From Knoxdaviesia capensis (Eukaryota > Ascomycota > Sordariomycetes > Microascales > Gondwanamycetaceae), in the NCBI GenBank assembly GCA_001510575.1, contig LNGK01000004.1, positions 3,036,667-3,100,666 on the forward strand: a stretch of 64,000 nucleotides of DNA, given 5' to 3'. A program made the position numbers and the translations under genes. The notes under the pieces are model-generated. The model saw only the letters and a program-made list of their open reading frames with translations, searched no databases and was not told the DNA's origin. This document shows positions 30,137 to 42,026 of the stretch, one piece after another (position 1 is the stretch's first letter; each line of letters starts with the position of its first letter).

Positions 30137-32548
30137 CTACACAAAATCAAAGGTATCCCCCTTCTCCGTCAACATCTTGCCGACTCTCTGGCTGCCAACG
30201 ACTCGCTCCAGCTTCATGGCATCGTACTTTGAGAACAACACCCGCACACTCCCCTGGCCGGGGGCCACCACGCCGTCCTGCTCGGCCGCGGCCAGGTACT
30301 CGCCGACAAGCTCGTGGTAGAACAGCGGGTTCTCGGGCAGCGCGTACATGACGACGCGCTGCACGCCCTTGATGCGGAAGCGGCGGAAGTGGTGGGCGCG
30401 CTCGGTGTACAGCAGCACGCGGTGGCGGCCGGCGGCGAAGTGCGAGCGCGCGCGCGACGCCTCGGGCACGGGCGTGTACTCGCTGATGTTGCCGAAGGTC
30501 AGCGTCTGCGCCACCGGGTCGTTCGCGAAGAAGTTGCGCAGCCGCACAAAGTCCAGGTACGACGGCACGAACAGCAGCGTGCCGCTGGCGTCGCGCGCGC
30601 GCTTGGTCAGCTGCGGCACGATCGTGCTCTGGAAGTACGCGAAGCGCGCGTCCGGGTCCTTGTCGGCGCCGCCGCCGCGCACCTCGAACCGCGAGAACAC
30701 CTGCCGCGCCTTCACCCCCAGCGTGGCCAGCATGCCCGGCTCCACGCGCGCTTGCACGCGCACTTTGCCCGCCAGGTTGTGGCAGGCGCTGCGGGACAGC
30801 GTGGTGAGCTCGGGGGTGATGAACGCCGAGAGCACCACGGTCTGGCGGAAATAGCGCGCCTGGTCGTCCAGATACCACGGGCGCACCCGGCTGAAATCGC
30901 AGCCGTGGGCTTCGCGCGGCTGCAGATTCAGGTGCTCGAAGATGTACTCCACGTGCTCCCAGTTCTGCATCAGCAGCGCATCGGCCTGGTCGACCACGAC
31001 GACTTCGATGGAGCTGAGGAAGTCGTAGTCGAATTTGCTCTTCTTGTCCTTCTTCCCCGCCGCCGCAATGGCCACCGAGTCGGCGTCGTCCGAGCCCAGC
31101 GCCATGCGGAGGCCGAGCGGACTGGCGAGGAGGATATCGGAGTTGTAGAACTGAGAGAAGAACTTGACGGTCTTGCGGGTGAACTTGACACCGATACGGA
31201 ACATATCGTCGTCGTTGCCTTCGAACAGGTGGCGGAAATCTGCGGCCCGGTTGTCGCCAAAGCCGGACTCGTCTTGCTGGACGTACGACTCGTCGAACCG
31301 CTTGCGGTTCTCCTGTTGGTCCGGTTCACTCAGTTCGCAGATGGTGTTGATGACTCGGACACACGACTGGCGTGTGGGTAATAGGAAGAGCACTTTGGGA
31401 CGGGTGAAACCCTGGTCGCGGGCCTCGAATTCAGTATCGGCGTCGGATGCGGCCTCTTTAGTGAGCTTGTAGTTGTTCTTGATGACTCGATCGCGGGTTC
31501 TAGGAGAGAAGAGAAGAGTTAGTATGAATAAGATTGCCTATGTATCATCCGCGATAGAAGATGCCTACTTGAACACATGATTTAGACTGTGCAAACACGC
31601 CAACCTCCGCAGGCCCTCGGAGTTCTGCACCGTCCTCTGGCAAAATAGAATATCACGGTAGTTGAACAGCGCCGGCGCAATGTCGGCCTGAACGTCATCA
31701 AACCGGGGCATGATCCGCGTGGCCGTCTCAACCAGCTTCTTCTTCAGCTTGATGCCACTGGGGCTTGTGATGGCCGGCAATGCACCCGGCGCCGCCCCGC
31801 TGTCGACCTTCGGGAACAATGTCACGACCCGCGACAGCTTGGTTGTCGACCGGGCCGCGGCCCACTGACCAGCGGTAGCAGCAGCCACTTTCCGTGCTAT
31901 CACTGCCTCGTCGACATTGGTAAAATGCTCTTCAAACGGATCGGATGCGTCTTCGTCGTCCGACTCGGCGCCGTCGGCCGGCATCTCGGCGTCTGCAGCC
32001 TCCGGGTCTTCTTCGTCCTCGTCGACAAAGTCGGCGTCTTTGGGAGCCTCGGCGTCTGCGTCTTCGTCATCGCTGTTGCTGTCTTGGTCTTCGCCGCTTT
32101 TGGCCTCTGCAATGGCCTTGGAGTCTCCGTCGTTGAGCTTCCTCCGTTTCGCGTTGCGGGCGGATGCTTCTTCTGAGGCGGCTTTTTCTTGCTTGAGCTC
32201 TTTCAACAGCGACAAGTACGGGTTGTTTGCTGGCGTTGAGGTTTCTTCGTCTTCCTCGGCAGACTCCACTCCCGACATGTCCTCCACATCCTCTTCGGCA
32301 GAACCCTCGCTCTCGCTATCCTCTTGTTCCTCAGCAACACTAGATTCAACGAGTTAGTATGTAGAAGTCCGGCATAAAACACCGCCAAACCCCGAGAACC
32401 GGACTTACTCTTCTACCGTTGCCGTCCGCGACGTGGTAAACGAGCGGAAGCCTCCCCGGCCGCGTCCGCGACCCCGTCCTCCTCCTCTGCCGCCTCGGCC
32501 TCGTGCGCCGCCCCGGCCTCGGCCACCACCACGGCCACGGAAGCCCAT
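30137..32548 (-). CDS. UTP25: U3 small nucleolar RNA-associated protein Utp25, 757 aa
   Basis: Exons 32409-32548, 31569-32339 and 30137-31499 join in phase (2,274 nt); branch site CTAAC is clear in the first intron, and the second intron has a GTAGGC donor. The N-terminus MGFRGRGGGRGRGGARG is an RGG-type leader, followed by an acidic Asp/Glu-rich region. The C-terminal two thirds is the conserved Utp25/DEF domain, a helicase-like fold without Walker motifs: VLFLLPTRQSCVRVI, NSDILLASPLGLRMAL, EVVVVDQADALLMQNW, FSRFEVRG, LLFVPSYLDFVRLRNFF, LLYTERAHHFRRFRIKG and VMYALPENPLFYHELV. Utp25 belongs to the small-subunit processome that matures 18S rRNA in the nucleolus. It is divergent from eIF3f. Confidence 0.94.
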
Positions 32549-33452
32549 GTTGTATAGCCCGAGTTGCGTGATGAACTGGAAGATCGGGTTAGAGCAGTCG
32601 GGCACTTTCGAATAATACCTAAGAACTGCTCAAAGATAGAGAGATTGGCTAGAAATGCTAAGAAAACAATCGTGTTCGTGAAGGTGAAAAAGTTCAGATG
32701 TCGTCGTGGAAATTTTGGCGCTAGCAAGATAAATTCCTTATCGATAAGCAGCGCCACATGCGGGCTGGCGCCACACACAAGATTTTCCGCACTGCGCCAC
32801 AGATGAATAATGTGGGCTTTTGGGAAAACAATGAATTTTTGAGCCCACACAATATTATCGAGAGGGCAAAAAAAGAAAAAAGAAAAAAAACCACGATTAT
32901 CATCACCAAAAATTGACCCCAAATTCACCCCACCATTGCTGCTTCATACAGGTGCCTGGGCCCCTATAATATGGTTGTGACCCCCCTAAAGCATCCTGCA
33001 AAAGCCCCCTGGAAACCCACACAAACCAACATCCCACCTTGGGCAACAGTTTGTGTGTAGCATCACCACATTTGCTGCTTCACTTTTCTTTCTTCCTTTT
33101 TTCCCTCCTCCATCCACACTTTACCCCTCTTTAACTCTCAACCCCCTTTTCGAGTTGATATCGTCACGTCGCTCTTTTCTTCTTCCCTCTTCCGTATCTG
33201 CATTATCTCATCATCAGACGGAAATTCCTGTTCCTTTTCGTTTCCACTGTCAGTAGCATCATTCACCCCACCCCCCACCTCACCCCAGCGGTTTTCCGTG
33301 ATCTCACCATCTTCCTCAACGGCATCCGGCTCCGTGTTCCGTATCCCGTGTATCTAACCCGTGTCTCCGATCCTCTTCCAGATCCCGGCCCCCGGCTCCG
33401 CTTCCGATTCTCTCCCCCCCCCAACACACACACATACACACACTGCGCCATC
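32549..33452. promoter_or_regulatory. Divergent promoter region of UTP25 and eIF3f
   Basis: 904 bases between the two start codons. From 33050 on the plus strand is C/T-rich, and the final 30 bases before the eIF3f ATG are a CA-rich run (ACACACACATACACACAC). No coding sequence is supported. Confidence 0.55.
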
Positions 33453-34589
33453 ATGGCTGCCGACTCGACGAACTTCCTGCACCTGGTGCGGCCGCTGGCT
33501 CCCGGCCTCGGCGGCATGAGCATCAACTCGGCGCCGCTGACAGTCAACATCCAGCCGCAGGCCATCCTCTCGATCCTGGACCACGCAGTGCGCCGTGACA
33601 TCAACGACACGCAGAGCACGCGCGTTATCGGCGCGCTGGTCGGCGTGCGGTCGGAGGACGGCACCGAGGTCGAGGTGCGCAACTGCTTTGCCATCCCGCA
33701 CACCGAGACGCACGACCAGGTCGAGGTCGACATCGATTACCAGAAGAGCATGCTGGCGCTGACGCTCAAGGCCGCGCCGCGCGAGAGCCTGCTGGGCTGG
33801 TACACCACGTCGCTGGAGATCAACAACTTCTCCGCGCTGATCCAGGACTTCTTCGCCTCGGCCGACTCCGGCACCTTCCCCCACCCCGCCGTGCACCTGA
33901 CCATCTCCACCGACCCCGGCAAGGACATCGAGGCCCGCTGCTACATCGGCGCCCCCATCACCCTCAACCCCGACCGCCAGGCCGAGTCGTGCCTGTTCAT
34001 CCAGGTGCCGCACAAGATCCTGACCAGCGGCGACGCCGAGCGCAGCGCCCTCGAGGCCATCTCCAGCGCCAAGGACGTCGAGGCCCGCACCGCCCCCGTG
34101 GTCACCGACGTCGAGAGCCTGACCCGCTCGCTGGAGCAGACCATCGACATGCTCGACCGCGTGTCCGACTGGGTCAACGGCATCCTCGACGAGGAGGTCG
34201 AGCCCAACAACGCCCTCGGCCAGTACCTGCTGAACGCCCTGTCGCTGACCCCCAAGGTCAGCCCCGAGCAGATCGACAACGACTTCAGCAACCACATCCA
34301 GGACGTGCTCATGGTGTCGTACCTGGCCAACACCATCCGCACCCAGATCGAGCTGTCGCAGCGTCTGGCCACCTCGACCATCGGCACCGGCGAGAAGGAC
34401 GCCGAGGGCAAGACTGCCGAGTCTGGCGAGAAGACGTCCGAGCAGCGCGGCGGCGGTGGCCAGCGCGGCGGAAAGCGTGGTGGCCGTGGCGGCCGTGGCG
34501 GCCAGCGCGGCGAGCCTCGGGAACCCCGGGAACTCCGCGAGCCCCGTGAACCCCGGGAGTCGCGGGAGCCCCGCGAGCCGGTGGAGTAA
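33453..34589 (+). CDS. Eukaryotic translation initiation factor 3 subunit F, 378 aa
   Basis: Single exon from the ATG at 33453 (MAADSTNFLHLVRPLAPG). The MPN domain runs from about residue 30 to 165: VNIQPQAILSILDHAVRR, TRVIGALVGVRSEDGTEVEVRNCFAIPH, and LGWYTTSLEINNFSALIQDFF with FPHPAVHLTI. The metal-binding JAMM histidines are absent, as expected for the non-catalytic MPN protein eIF3f. The C-terminal helical part (TDVESLTRSLEQTIDMLDRV...DVLMVSYLANTIRTQIELSQRL) matches the family. The last 60 residues are an unusual RGG-rich stretch followed by repeats of EPREPRE. eIF3f is a core subunit of the eIF3 complex on the 40S ribosome. Confidence 0.95.
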   Translation: MAADSTNFLHLVRPLAPGLGGMSINSAPLTVNIQPQAILSILDHAVRRDINDTQSTRVIGALVGVRSEDGTEVEVRNCFAIPHTETHDQVEVDIDYQKSMLALTLKAAPRESLLGWYTTSLEINNFSALIQDFFASADSGTFPHPAVHLTISTDPGKDIEARCYIGAPITLNPDRQAESCLFIQVPHKILTSGDAERSALEAISSAKDVEARTAPVVTDVESLTRSLEQTIDMLDRVSDWVNGILDEEVEPNNALGQYLLNALSLTPKVSPEQIDNDFSNHIQDVLMVSYLANTIRTQIELSQRLATSTIGTGEKDAEGKTAESGEKTSEQRGGGGQRGGKRGGRGGRGGQRGEPREPRELREPREPRESREPREPVE

Positions 34590-36150
34590 GCCCGGGAGGT
34601 CTTCTTTTTTTTTGTCATGAATAGATATCCCGGAGATTCCCGTGTTTTCTCACTACAGACACTCCCTCCCTGTCGTGGCGGAAACTCCTTTTCCCCTTTT
34701 TCGTAACAAGGTGGCGGGCGGTGTTTCTCTTTTGAGGGGTTCGGAGCAATGAGCATATTCCCAAGCCCATCCTCCGTCTCTGGAAGCAGGAAGAACTGAA
34801 CCGACAAATCCCAATAGCGGGATTGTCACCCAGACACTTCCTTTCCTCTCCCCTCTCCCACCGTTGACGATTCGCTCCTCATCTCTACTGTCCCATACTT
34901 CCCGACCTCTCATGTGTTTGTACCCACATCATTACACACACACACTCTCTCTCTCTCTCCTGGCCGGTCCGTCGTTCCCACAGTCCCGCCTTCACCCCCC
35001 CCCCTCTTATCTTTGCTTTTTTATTCGTCATGATCTCCTAATGTAGAGACGGAGCAAATGGGTCTTTTTTTCCCCCTTCTTACGTTTTGTCCTTGTCGTT
35101 GTCCCCTCTTTTTTCTTTTGTTTTCTGCTATTGATTCATATGGGACGGGATGGGAAAACTCTCAAAAATAAAAAGAACACAAGTCGTTAAAAAATAAAGA
35201 AAACGAATTTCAACTGAACTCTCTTGTGTTGATGTACTACCTAACTGTTAGTCGCGCCGTTAGGGTAGCAGGTCCAGGGTTAAACCCCATTAGATTCAAC
35301 TATCATGAACATGCACGAAATGAGTATGAACACGGAATTAGATGAAATCCGCCTTGGTATTTCTTAGATTATACGCCACCACCGGGGAAAAAAAAAGAAG
35401 CAAAAACACCTAGCCCGAATAGAAAAGCAAAGAAACACCATAGACCTCTTCGTCCATCCGGCATCCCCCATTCTGTCTTCCCGCCATGCATGAACTCGGA
35501 ACCGCCTTGTCCCTCTTTCTCCGCCATTTCCCGTTTCCTCCGTGCAAACCGAAAAAGATATCAAAACGCCTAGAACCCAGAGATGATGAAATTGGAAATA
35601 GATAGGGGGAACAGGGGGGGTGGGAGTGGAGAGCTGAAAATAGGAGAGATGGATCTTCCACCGATGAATTGGGTGAACGAGGAATAACGTGGAAGAAGAG
35701 GAACAACTTATGGAGAGAGAAGGTCTTCTGAATGGGGTAAAAAAGAGGAGAGAAGAAAGATAGAGAAAGGGGAAGTGAGAGAGCTACTGACTAAAAACAC
35801 CTATTTGATTCCAGCCGGGAGAATAAAGAACCCGAAGCAGAAAAACACCGTTTCTCCCCCAACCAATAACCCCATCCAGTGCACCAGTTCTAGGAAATCG
35901 AAAAAAAGACAGAGGCATCGGAAATCTCTCTTATGGAACCTTCAGCAAGGCCGCGAGAAAGGAGGGCAAAAAAAACCGAGAGGACGGATCGAGAAGTGCC
36001 AGGGGAAGAGGAAAGAAAGAGACCATTGGGAGGAATTCAGCTTGATACCTTGTTCACTTATTCCGCGGTCCCGCCATGATTTCTCCCCCGATGGCGATCT
36101 CGGCTGCATCCCACTTTGCTTGACCGCTTGCGTCTGCGAGAACTCGGGAT
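34590..36150. other. Intergenic region between convergent genes
   Basis: 1.56 kb with no recognised gene. It holds the 3' ends of eIF3f and the R3H gene. Purine-rich in 35.6-36.0 kb on the plus strand (C/T-rich on minus), homopolymer runs near 35060 and 35390. Confidence 0.55.
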
Positions 36151-39100
36151 CTAGGACGGCTTCTGGGGCAGAGTCGCCGGGTTTCCATAGTGCGGTAGAT
36201 TTCCGTACGGCTGGCCGCCCGATCCTTGCGACGACACAACAGCCGGGCGAGGGGGGACCGAAGCAGGCGGCGTGACACGGGTGATGTTGTGCTGCGAAGG
36301 CTGCTGCTGCGAAGGCTGTTGGCCCTGCTGCGGCTGCTGAACAGGCCCCATACCCGGGCCGCCCTTGGCTGAGCTAGTGTTGTTGTTGCCGTGGTGGTGG
36401 TGCACGTGCTGCGGCCCACCGTGGGGGCGGCCGCCGTTGTGGGCCTGCGGGCCATACTGCATATGCTGCATCTGGGGAGGCTGCTGCTGAGGAGCCTGAG
36501 ACACGGGGCCCGGGTGGTGGTAAACCGGCATCGGCTGGCCGTGCTGGTTCATGGAGGGGGGAACGCCATATGGAGTAACATTTCCCGAGCCGTACTGCGG
36601 CGGGGGAGGGTGCATCTGCATAGGCGCCTGCATTTGCTGCTGCTGCTGCTGCTGACCCTGATATCCCATGGGCGAGAACGGCATGTGGGGAGAACCGTGG
36701 TGAGGGCTGCCATGGTTGGAGCCAGGGGCCGAGAACGGAGGTCCCTGAGCCATCATCTGCGATCCCGGCATGTTTCCAGTGTTGGGAATGAACGACTGAG
36801 TCTTGGGGTTGAACTGGCGGTTGTAGTTCTGAGCATTAGGATCCATCGGGTTCATTCCCACCGGACCCTGGTTGTACCCATACGACTGGTTTCCAGGACC
36901 AGGCTGTCCCACCAGGCCCCGTCCGTAGGGCGAAGAGCCATAGGGAGAAGACCAACCCTGCTGAGGAACGCCCTGCTGAACCGGGGTGCTCGGCATCTGG
37001 GGAGAATATCCAGACATGCCCTGATTACCGGCCATGACAGGAGGGGGGGCCATGGGGTACCGCTGGCCCTGGGCATGCTGGCCATTGTACGGCATCATTT
37101 GAGAATGCTGCTGAGTATAGGGAGGGTTCGAATGAGGGATCGGCATGCTACCAGGGCCAGGAGGCGTGTAGGAACCGGGGACAGGTCCGCCATAAGGCTG
37201 CGGACGGGACATATTGGGAGGCATAGCGGGGAACTGGGACATGCCACTACCCGGGCCGTTGAAAGGCATCGCGCCAGGCCATCCTTGGCCCTGTTGGGCC
37301 TGCTGCTGGGGCTGCTGCGGCTGAGAAACCCACTGGGGCGACGGAAGCTGGTTGCGGATCTCGTAGGCATCCCGGACGGGCTTACCCATTCGGCCACGCT
37401 TCTGGGCCGTGTTGTTTTTTTCCTTGGTGGAAATCGAACTCGCGCGGGAGACACCGTTCTCTCCGTCCTTGTCTGTTCAGGAGAGATGTATGAATTAGTT
37501 TACTATATTCTGACACGGCCAGTCGTTCAATTTCTGGGACCTGATGTATCACTACTTACCAGCCGGCTCGGCCACTGTCTTGTCAGGGCTTCCGAAAATG
37601 CGCTTACGAGCCTGGTTATAGGCCTCCTCTCGCTCCTCGCGTGACATCCTAGCAAAGAGAGAAATTTCAGTCAGTTAATGGACCTAATAAAAGAAGGCAG
37701 TTCTTTTTGATGCGAAATCATTACTTACTTTTCCTTCACGGGCGCCTTATCCTTGCCGTCGAGTCCGTCCTCCGAGGTCGTCTTCGAGGCGCCGGCGCTG
37801 GACAGGGCCATCTCTCCATCTTCTCCACGACGCATGATCTTCTTCGGAAGAATCACCGGAGGGGGGGTGGGAGCTTGAGACGCGTTGGCCGCAGCAATGC
37901 TGGCAAGGCTCGGGGGGACGCGGCAGAAAGGAGTCCGGAAGATTCGCACCGATCCACAGCCCTTCTCATACGAATGGGTCATGTGGTAATAGTCCGCAAG
38001 CTTGTGAGTGAGCATGCGGCAGAACGAGTTCGACGGCGGCATGTCAATATAAGGCTCCCTGTGAGAAAAGAGGAAGCAAAGAGTGCACGGTTAGACAAAC
38101 AATGAGAGTTCCTAATTTTGCAGGCAATCCCGGTAGGGAAGAGTGGAGGAAATGGGGAGAGGGGGGCAATCATCGGGGATGCAACATACTTTGACTCCTG
38201 AACAAACTCAATGACATCCTTCTCAAGACGAAGGAGGAATAGTCTGTCCTTAGGAGAAGACATGGCCTCTAGGAGCTTGTCATCTGGGGCCTGCTGATAG
38301 ATAGTGTCCAGGGCATTGGCAGACGTGCCGGGAACATCATTGGGGCCCGGGGTCAGGGGCTGCTGCTCGTCCGAGACGCCGCTCTGCGGGGTGGCCACAC
38401 CTTGGGTCGAGGGAGCTTGGCCGAGCGGCGGAGGTCGGTCACGGACCTCCTGCGCAACAGCCGGGCCGCGCAAACGGGCAGCTATCTCAGAGCCAATGCG
38501 CGAGCCGGCCAGAAACGAGCCGCGGATGGAGTTGGCGTCATCATCCTCGGCCGCCGCCATCATGCTGGCACTATCATCGGGGCGGAGGGACTCCTTTTCA
38601 TCTAGAGCAAAGGTGGTTCCCGAGGTGATGCTCTTTCCGTCCAAGCTCGGCGGCTTGGTCTCCAGATCCGAGGTCGACTCGGTCCGCTGAGAGCCAAACG
38701 AGCCGCTATCTCTGGTCTTCGAAGTAGACTTGTCCGCGCTGGTGTCAGACTGGCCGGTGACGACCAGGTTGGGAGTCTTGGAACCAAGAGAAATATCGTT
38801 CATGCCGGCTGAGACACCGTCAACACCGGCGGCATCGGCATAGGACACCGGCCCATGAGGAGGGGCCGAGCGTTTGTCGGCCAAAGGAGGGGCGGTTGAG
38901 GATCGGACCTTGGAGGCATTCTGGATCGACGAAAGAGGAGACGAGATCTTAGGAACCGCGGGAACAATCACGCTGCTGCCGCGTTCTTTGTTCGAAGCTT
39001 GAAGAAGGGGCCGGCGGCCAGAAACGAGAAGAGGGGTGGCATCTTTCGGAGACGAAGCGGCGACCTGTGGGGAAAAGTGGACAGGAAGTCAGATAAAGTC

Positions 39101-39205
39101 TGCGCATAGAAAAAAGGAATCCCCCAAGAACTGCACTGATAATCACCATACCTTTGCAAACGACAGCTTGCTCGCCGGAACGGCAGATGCCTGACCGGTA
39201 GCCAT
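36151..39205 (-). CDS. R3H-SUZ domain RNA-binding protein, 889 aa, five exons
   Basis: Exons 39152-39205, 38190-39064, 37729-38058, 37560-37648 and 36151-37472 join in phase throughout (2,670 nt). I start at MATGQASAVPASKLSFAK. The R3H domain spans the exon 2/3 junction, about residues 280-350: SSPKDRLFLLRLEKDVIEFV, then SFCRMLTHKLADYYHMTH and GSVRIFRTPFCRVPPSL. The SUZ motif follows: PKKIMRR and, in exon 4, REEREEAYNQARKRIFG. R3H-SUZ proteins (animal R3HDM/Encore, yeast Rbs1 as relatives) bind single-stranded RNA and act in mRNA control. The last 420 residues are Pro/Gln/Gly/Met-rich with poly-Gln runs and are probably disordered, prone to condensate formation. The N-terminal half is Ser/Thr-rich without other domains. 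Confidence 0.88.
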
Positions 39206-40828
39206 TGCGTCGGAAATGGGCGGGATATCTTCCGGGAAAGGTCTCGCCAAAAACGAGGAACCGACCGAAGGAGAAAGTTGGAAAAGAAAGACTGTGAAGC
39301 AGAATTGAGGGAAGGCACAAAATGACGACGAGTATGAAGAGAGGAATCGGAGTAGTCTCTTTGAAAGCACCAAACGTCGTTCAAACGGTTACTGACTGCT
39401 GTCCTAAATGCAGGAGAATCCGTAGTTGGAGGGGGGTGAAAAGAAAGTTCGAAATTTAAAACAAGAGGCAGAAGAAGAGGTCGAGAATGAGAGGAGGTAC
39501 CCCAAAAAGGAACACGTCGGGCAAGTTCAAGGTTCGTCAATTATACCAATCGTTCATCCGCTGGAGGCGTCAACCAAGGTGGAGGAAAGAAATCATCTCA
39601 GTAGGGCGAGAGGTGACCCATGGTTGCGTATCAGAAAGGGAGAAGAGCAAAACGTCGAGGAGACTAGGAGAGAGAAAGCAGAATCGATATGTTCGTGCAA
39701 TAGGTAGAGATGGTATAGCTACAAACAAGCATGTATGAAAGACCATGCCGGTATCAGTAATAGAATTAAGATACTCCGACGGGAGGAAGTCTTGATGTTT
39801 CACTCACAAGCTTCAAGATCAAAGGAGGGATCCCAAGAACAGGTCGATCAGGGTATATCAAGCGTTGAAGTGGTTAGAGCCCAAGCCACAGATATCTGAT
39901 TGACGATCCTGGATTGTGTAACCTGGTCCACTATATGGTTCCTGGAGGCACAAACAGTTTGCTGAGGCGGCCAGGTTTGTATATATTGGACAATGGAGAT
40001 CAGGAGGTGTTTGCAGGCATTAGGGAACTAGTTTATGAATTGAGCTGCTACGAGAAACAGAAGCTCTATCTTAAGAATCCTGAGAACCCAAGGGAGTTGG
40101 TCCAGGAAGTGAAGAAGTCTGAGTGAGGGGTGGTCGGGTCACTCTGGTATCGTGAGATGACAGTCGAAGTTGCTCCGGATATCGGTCGAGTACACGGGCT
40201 ATTTATGTTCGTAGACGGGACGGAGCCGGATTATTCGACCGCCAGCTACTGGCAGAGAGGCAGGAACGCGGAGGGCAGAGAGACAGAAGGATATTAAGAC
40301 AAGTCGTGGAAGCAGAAGCAGAATGCAGGCTAAGAAACTTGCTTTGGTGCAGAGGACGCACAAGGACACAAAAATGCTATAGAAAATAAAAGAGTGGGGA
40401 GACAAGCTGAATCAAACACACAAAACTCGAAGAAGGACAGTGAATGAATGGAAGGGAAAGTCAGAAGGATATTAAGAAGAGTGTCATGAATCAGAGAGAA
40501 GGTCAAAAGAAAAGAAGAGGGGGAGGGTTGTTGGAACTATCTTATATAATTAAGATCAGATATCATGCCCAAAGTTTTGTGTGGGAGATGAACTGAAGAG
40601 GCAGGAACGACCAGCAGACAAAGATGGAAACAACCTTAAGAGTTTGAACAGAACTAAAAAAAAAAAAGGAAAAAAAAAAGCCGGAAAAGTGGTAGAGGAA
40701 TTTAGACAAACTGCCCCAAATAGCTGAATCAGCAGGGAACCCTTTGGTTAGGGTTAGCTGTTATACCCTTCCTAGTGACCAAGGTTATGATAAGGATGGA
40801 ACATGAGGGTGATGCATTTTTTCTGTGC
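39206..40828. other. Upstream region of the R3H gene and purine-rich intergenic DNA
   Basis: No convincing gene. An open plus-strand stretch at 39914-40126 would encode 70 residues (…GDQEVFAGIRELVYELSCYE...), with protein-like composition but no recognised family and no clear start; I leave it uncalled. 40.2-40.7 kb is purine-rich with AAAAAAAAAAAG runs. TTAGGGTTA lies at 40748-40756. Confidence 0.45.
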
Positions 40829-41194
40829 TCATTTAACCAAGATCTCTCTCATCAAGGAGCTGAAGATCTCTTCGAAATTCTCAATCCACCTCACCCTAAC
40901 GGGCGGCAAGCTCTTCCGATCCTTGGAACTGCGCCGGTATTTCACCTCTCGCCTTTTGTATTGCGCAGAGTAGACCATGGCGGTCCAGGACGGGAGGATG
41001 CGCCAGCAGTAGGCCAGATACTCGTCCAAGGCGTGCTTGTTCAGTGGGTGTAGCGGGTCCTGGGCCACCGTGAGAGGGCGGAAGTGTGGCCCGGGCCCAA
41101 AGCTGCCGATTCTCGGGGAGGCCGTGCCACTGATTGTGGTTACCGGGACGCCAGCTGCCTTGAAAATGGGACGTTCTTGTCCATTGTGAGGAAG
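40829..41194 (-). pseudogene. Unidentified coding-like fragment, about 121 codons
   Basis: The minus strand is open from just after a TGA at 41195-41197 to a stop at 40829. The translation looks protein-like (KAAGVPVTTISGTASPRIGS, then GPHFRPLTVAQDPLHPLNK, LDEYLAYCWRILPSWTAMVY, and a basic end), but there is no ATG at its beginning. An adjacent frame carries GQVDALDDFLTMDKNVPF just upstream, as if a frameshift or a lost intron separates the two. I recognise no family. It could be the last exon of a small gene or a remnant of one. Confidence 0.3.
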
Positions 41195-41514
41195 TCATCC
41201 AATGCGTCAACCTGGCCCAGCCGGCGGCGGTATTAGGCGAGAAGATAAATGGAGAACGACAAGCGCTCGGCAAGTTACTCATGGGTGGTTAGGTGATAAG
41301 AAAGGATCGTTGGGGTTGTGTGGAATTAGGGTTACGTTGAAAGTGACCCTTCACACATGTCTGTTGCTACCCACACGAGGACATGCATCATGTGCACACA
41401 AAAGCTAGACTCAGCTATATTCAAAGCTTGCCAAAGTTTCGACCTTTACATACACATACATACATATATACGTACACCCGCAATCCTCTCAGTTCCGGAC
41501 AAACACCCAGGAGA

Positions 41515-42026
41515 TTACAGCCGCAGAAAGTTCGGGTTCTTGGTCACCGCCAGAGCCACCCAGCCGGCAATCAAAGACAGGCCGCCAATGGGCGTGACAG
41601 GGCCGAGGAACTTGAGCGACGGGTCCAGAATCAGCGCGTAGATGCTGCCGCTGAACATGACCATGCCGGCGGTGAACAGCGTGCTGGCCACGGGATGGCC
41701 GCGAGACATGACCAGGACGGCCGAGTGGACCAGCTGGCGGGAGATCTCGGGTGTCAGCACGCGGTGGCATGAAAGAGTGCAAAGGAGATTCATACCTGGT
41801 AGTGCGCCGCCGTGCTCCAGCTCGCAAGCTTCTGCGGATCGGAAATGCGGTTCTTGAGCCCGTGCGCGCCAAACGCGCCGAAGGCCACAGCCGTGGCGCC
41901 GAACACGGCGCCGAGGCGGAAGAAGGTGGCGGAGCTCATGGTCAGGGACCGGACCAGCGACGACTGGCGCTGGGCGGCGGATCGCGGGAGGAGGGGCGCG
42001 GTTTCGTAGACGGCAACTACCGGCAT
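41515..42026 (-). CDS. DUF423 (YgdD/TMEM256-type) membrane protein, 149 aa
   Basis: Exons 41796-42026 and 41515-41733, phase 0, donor GTATGA, branch GCTGAC, acceptor GCCAG. The core MSSATFFRLGAVFGATAVAFGAFGAHGLK, AHYQ|LVHSAVLVM, LFTAGMVMFSGSIYAL and LGPVTPIGGLSLIAGWVALA shows the four hydrophobic segments and the GAFGAHGL and TPxGG motifs of the DUF423 family, small inner-membrane proteins of unknown biochemical role found from bacteria to fungi. The first ATG (42026) adds 29 residues (MPVVAVYETAPLL...), which could be a mitochondrial presequence; starting at the second ATG gives 120 residues, closer to the usual family length. Confidence 0.85.
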
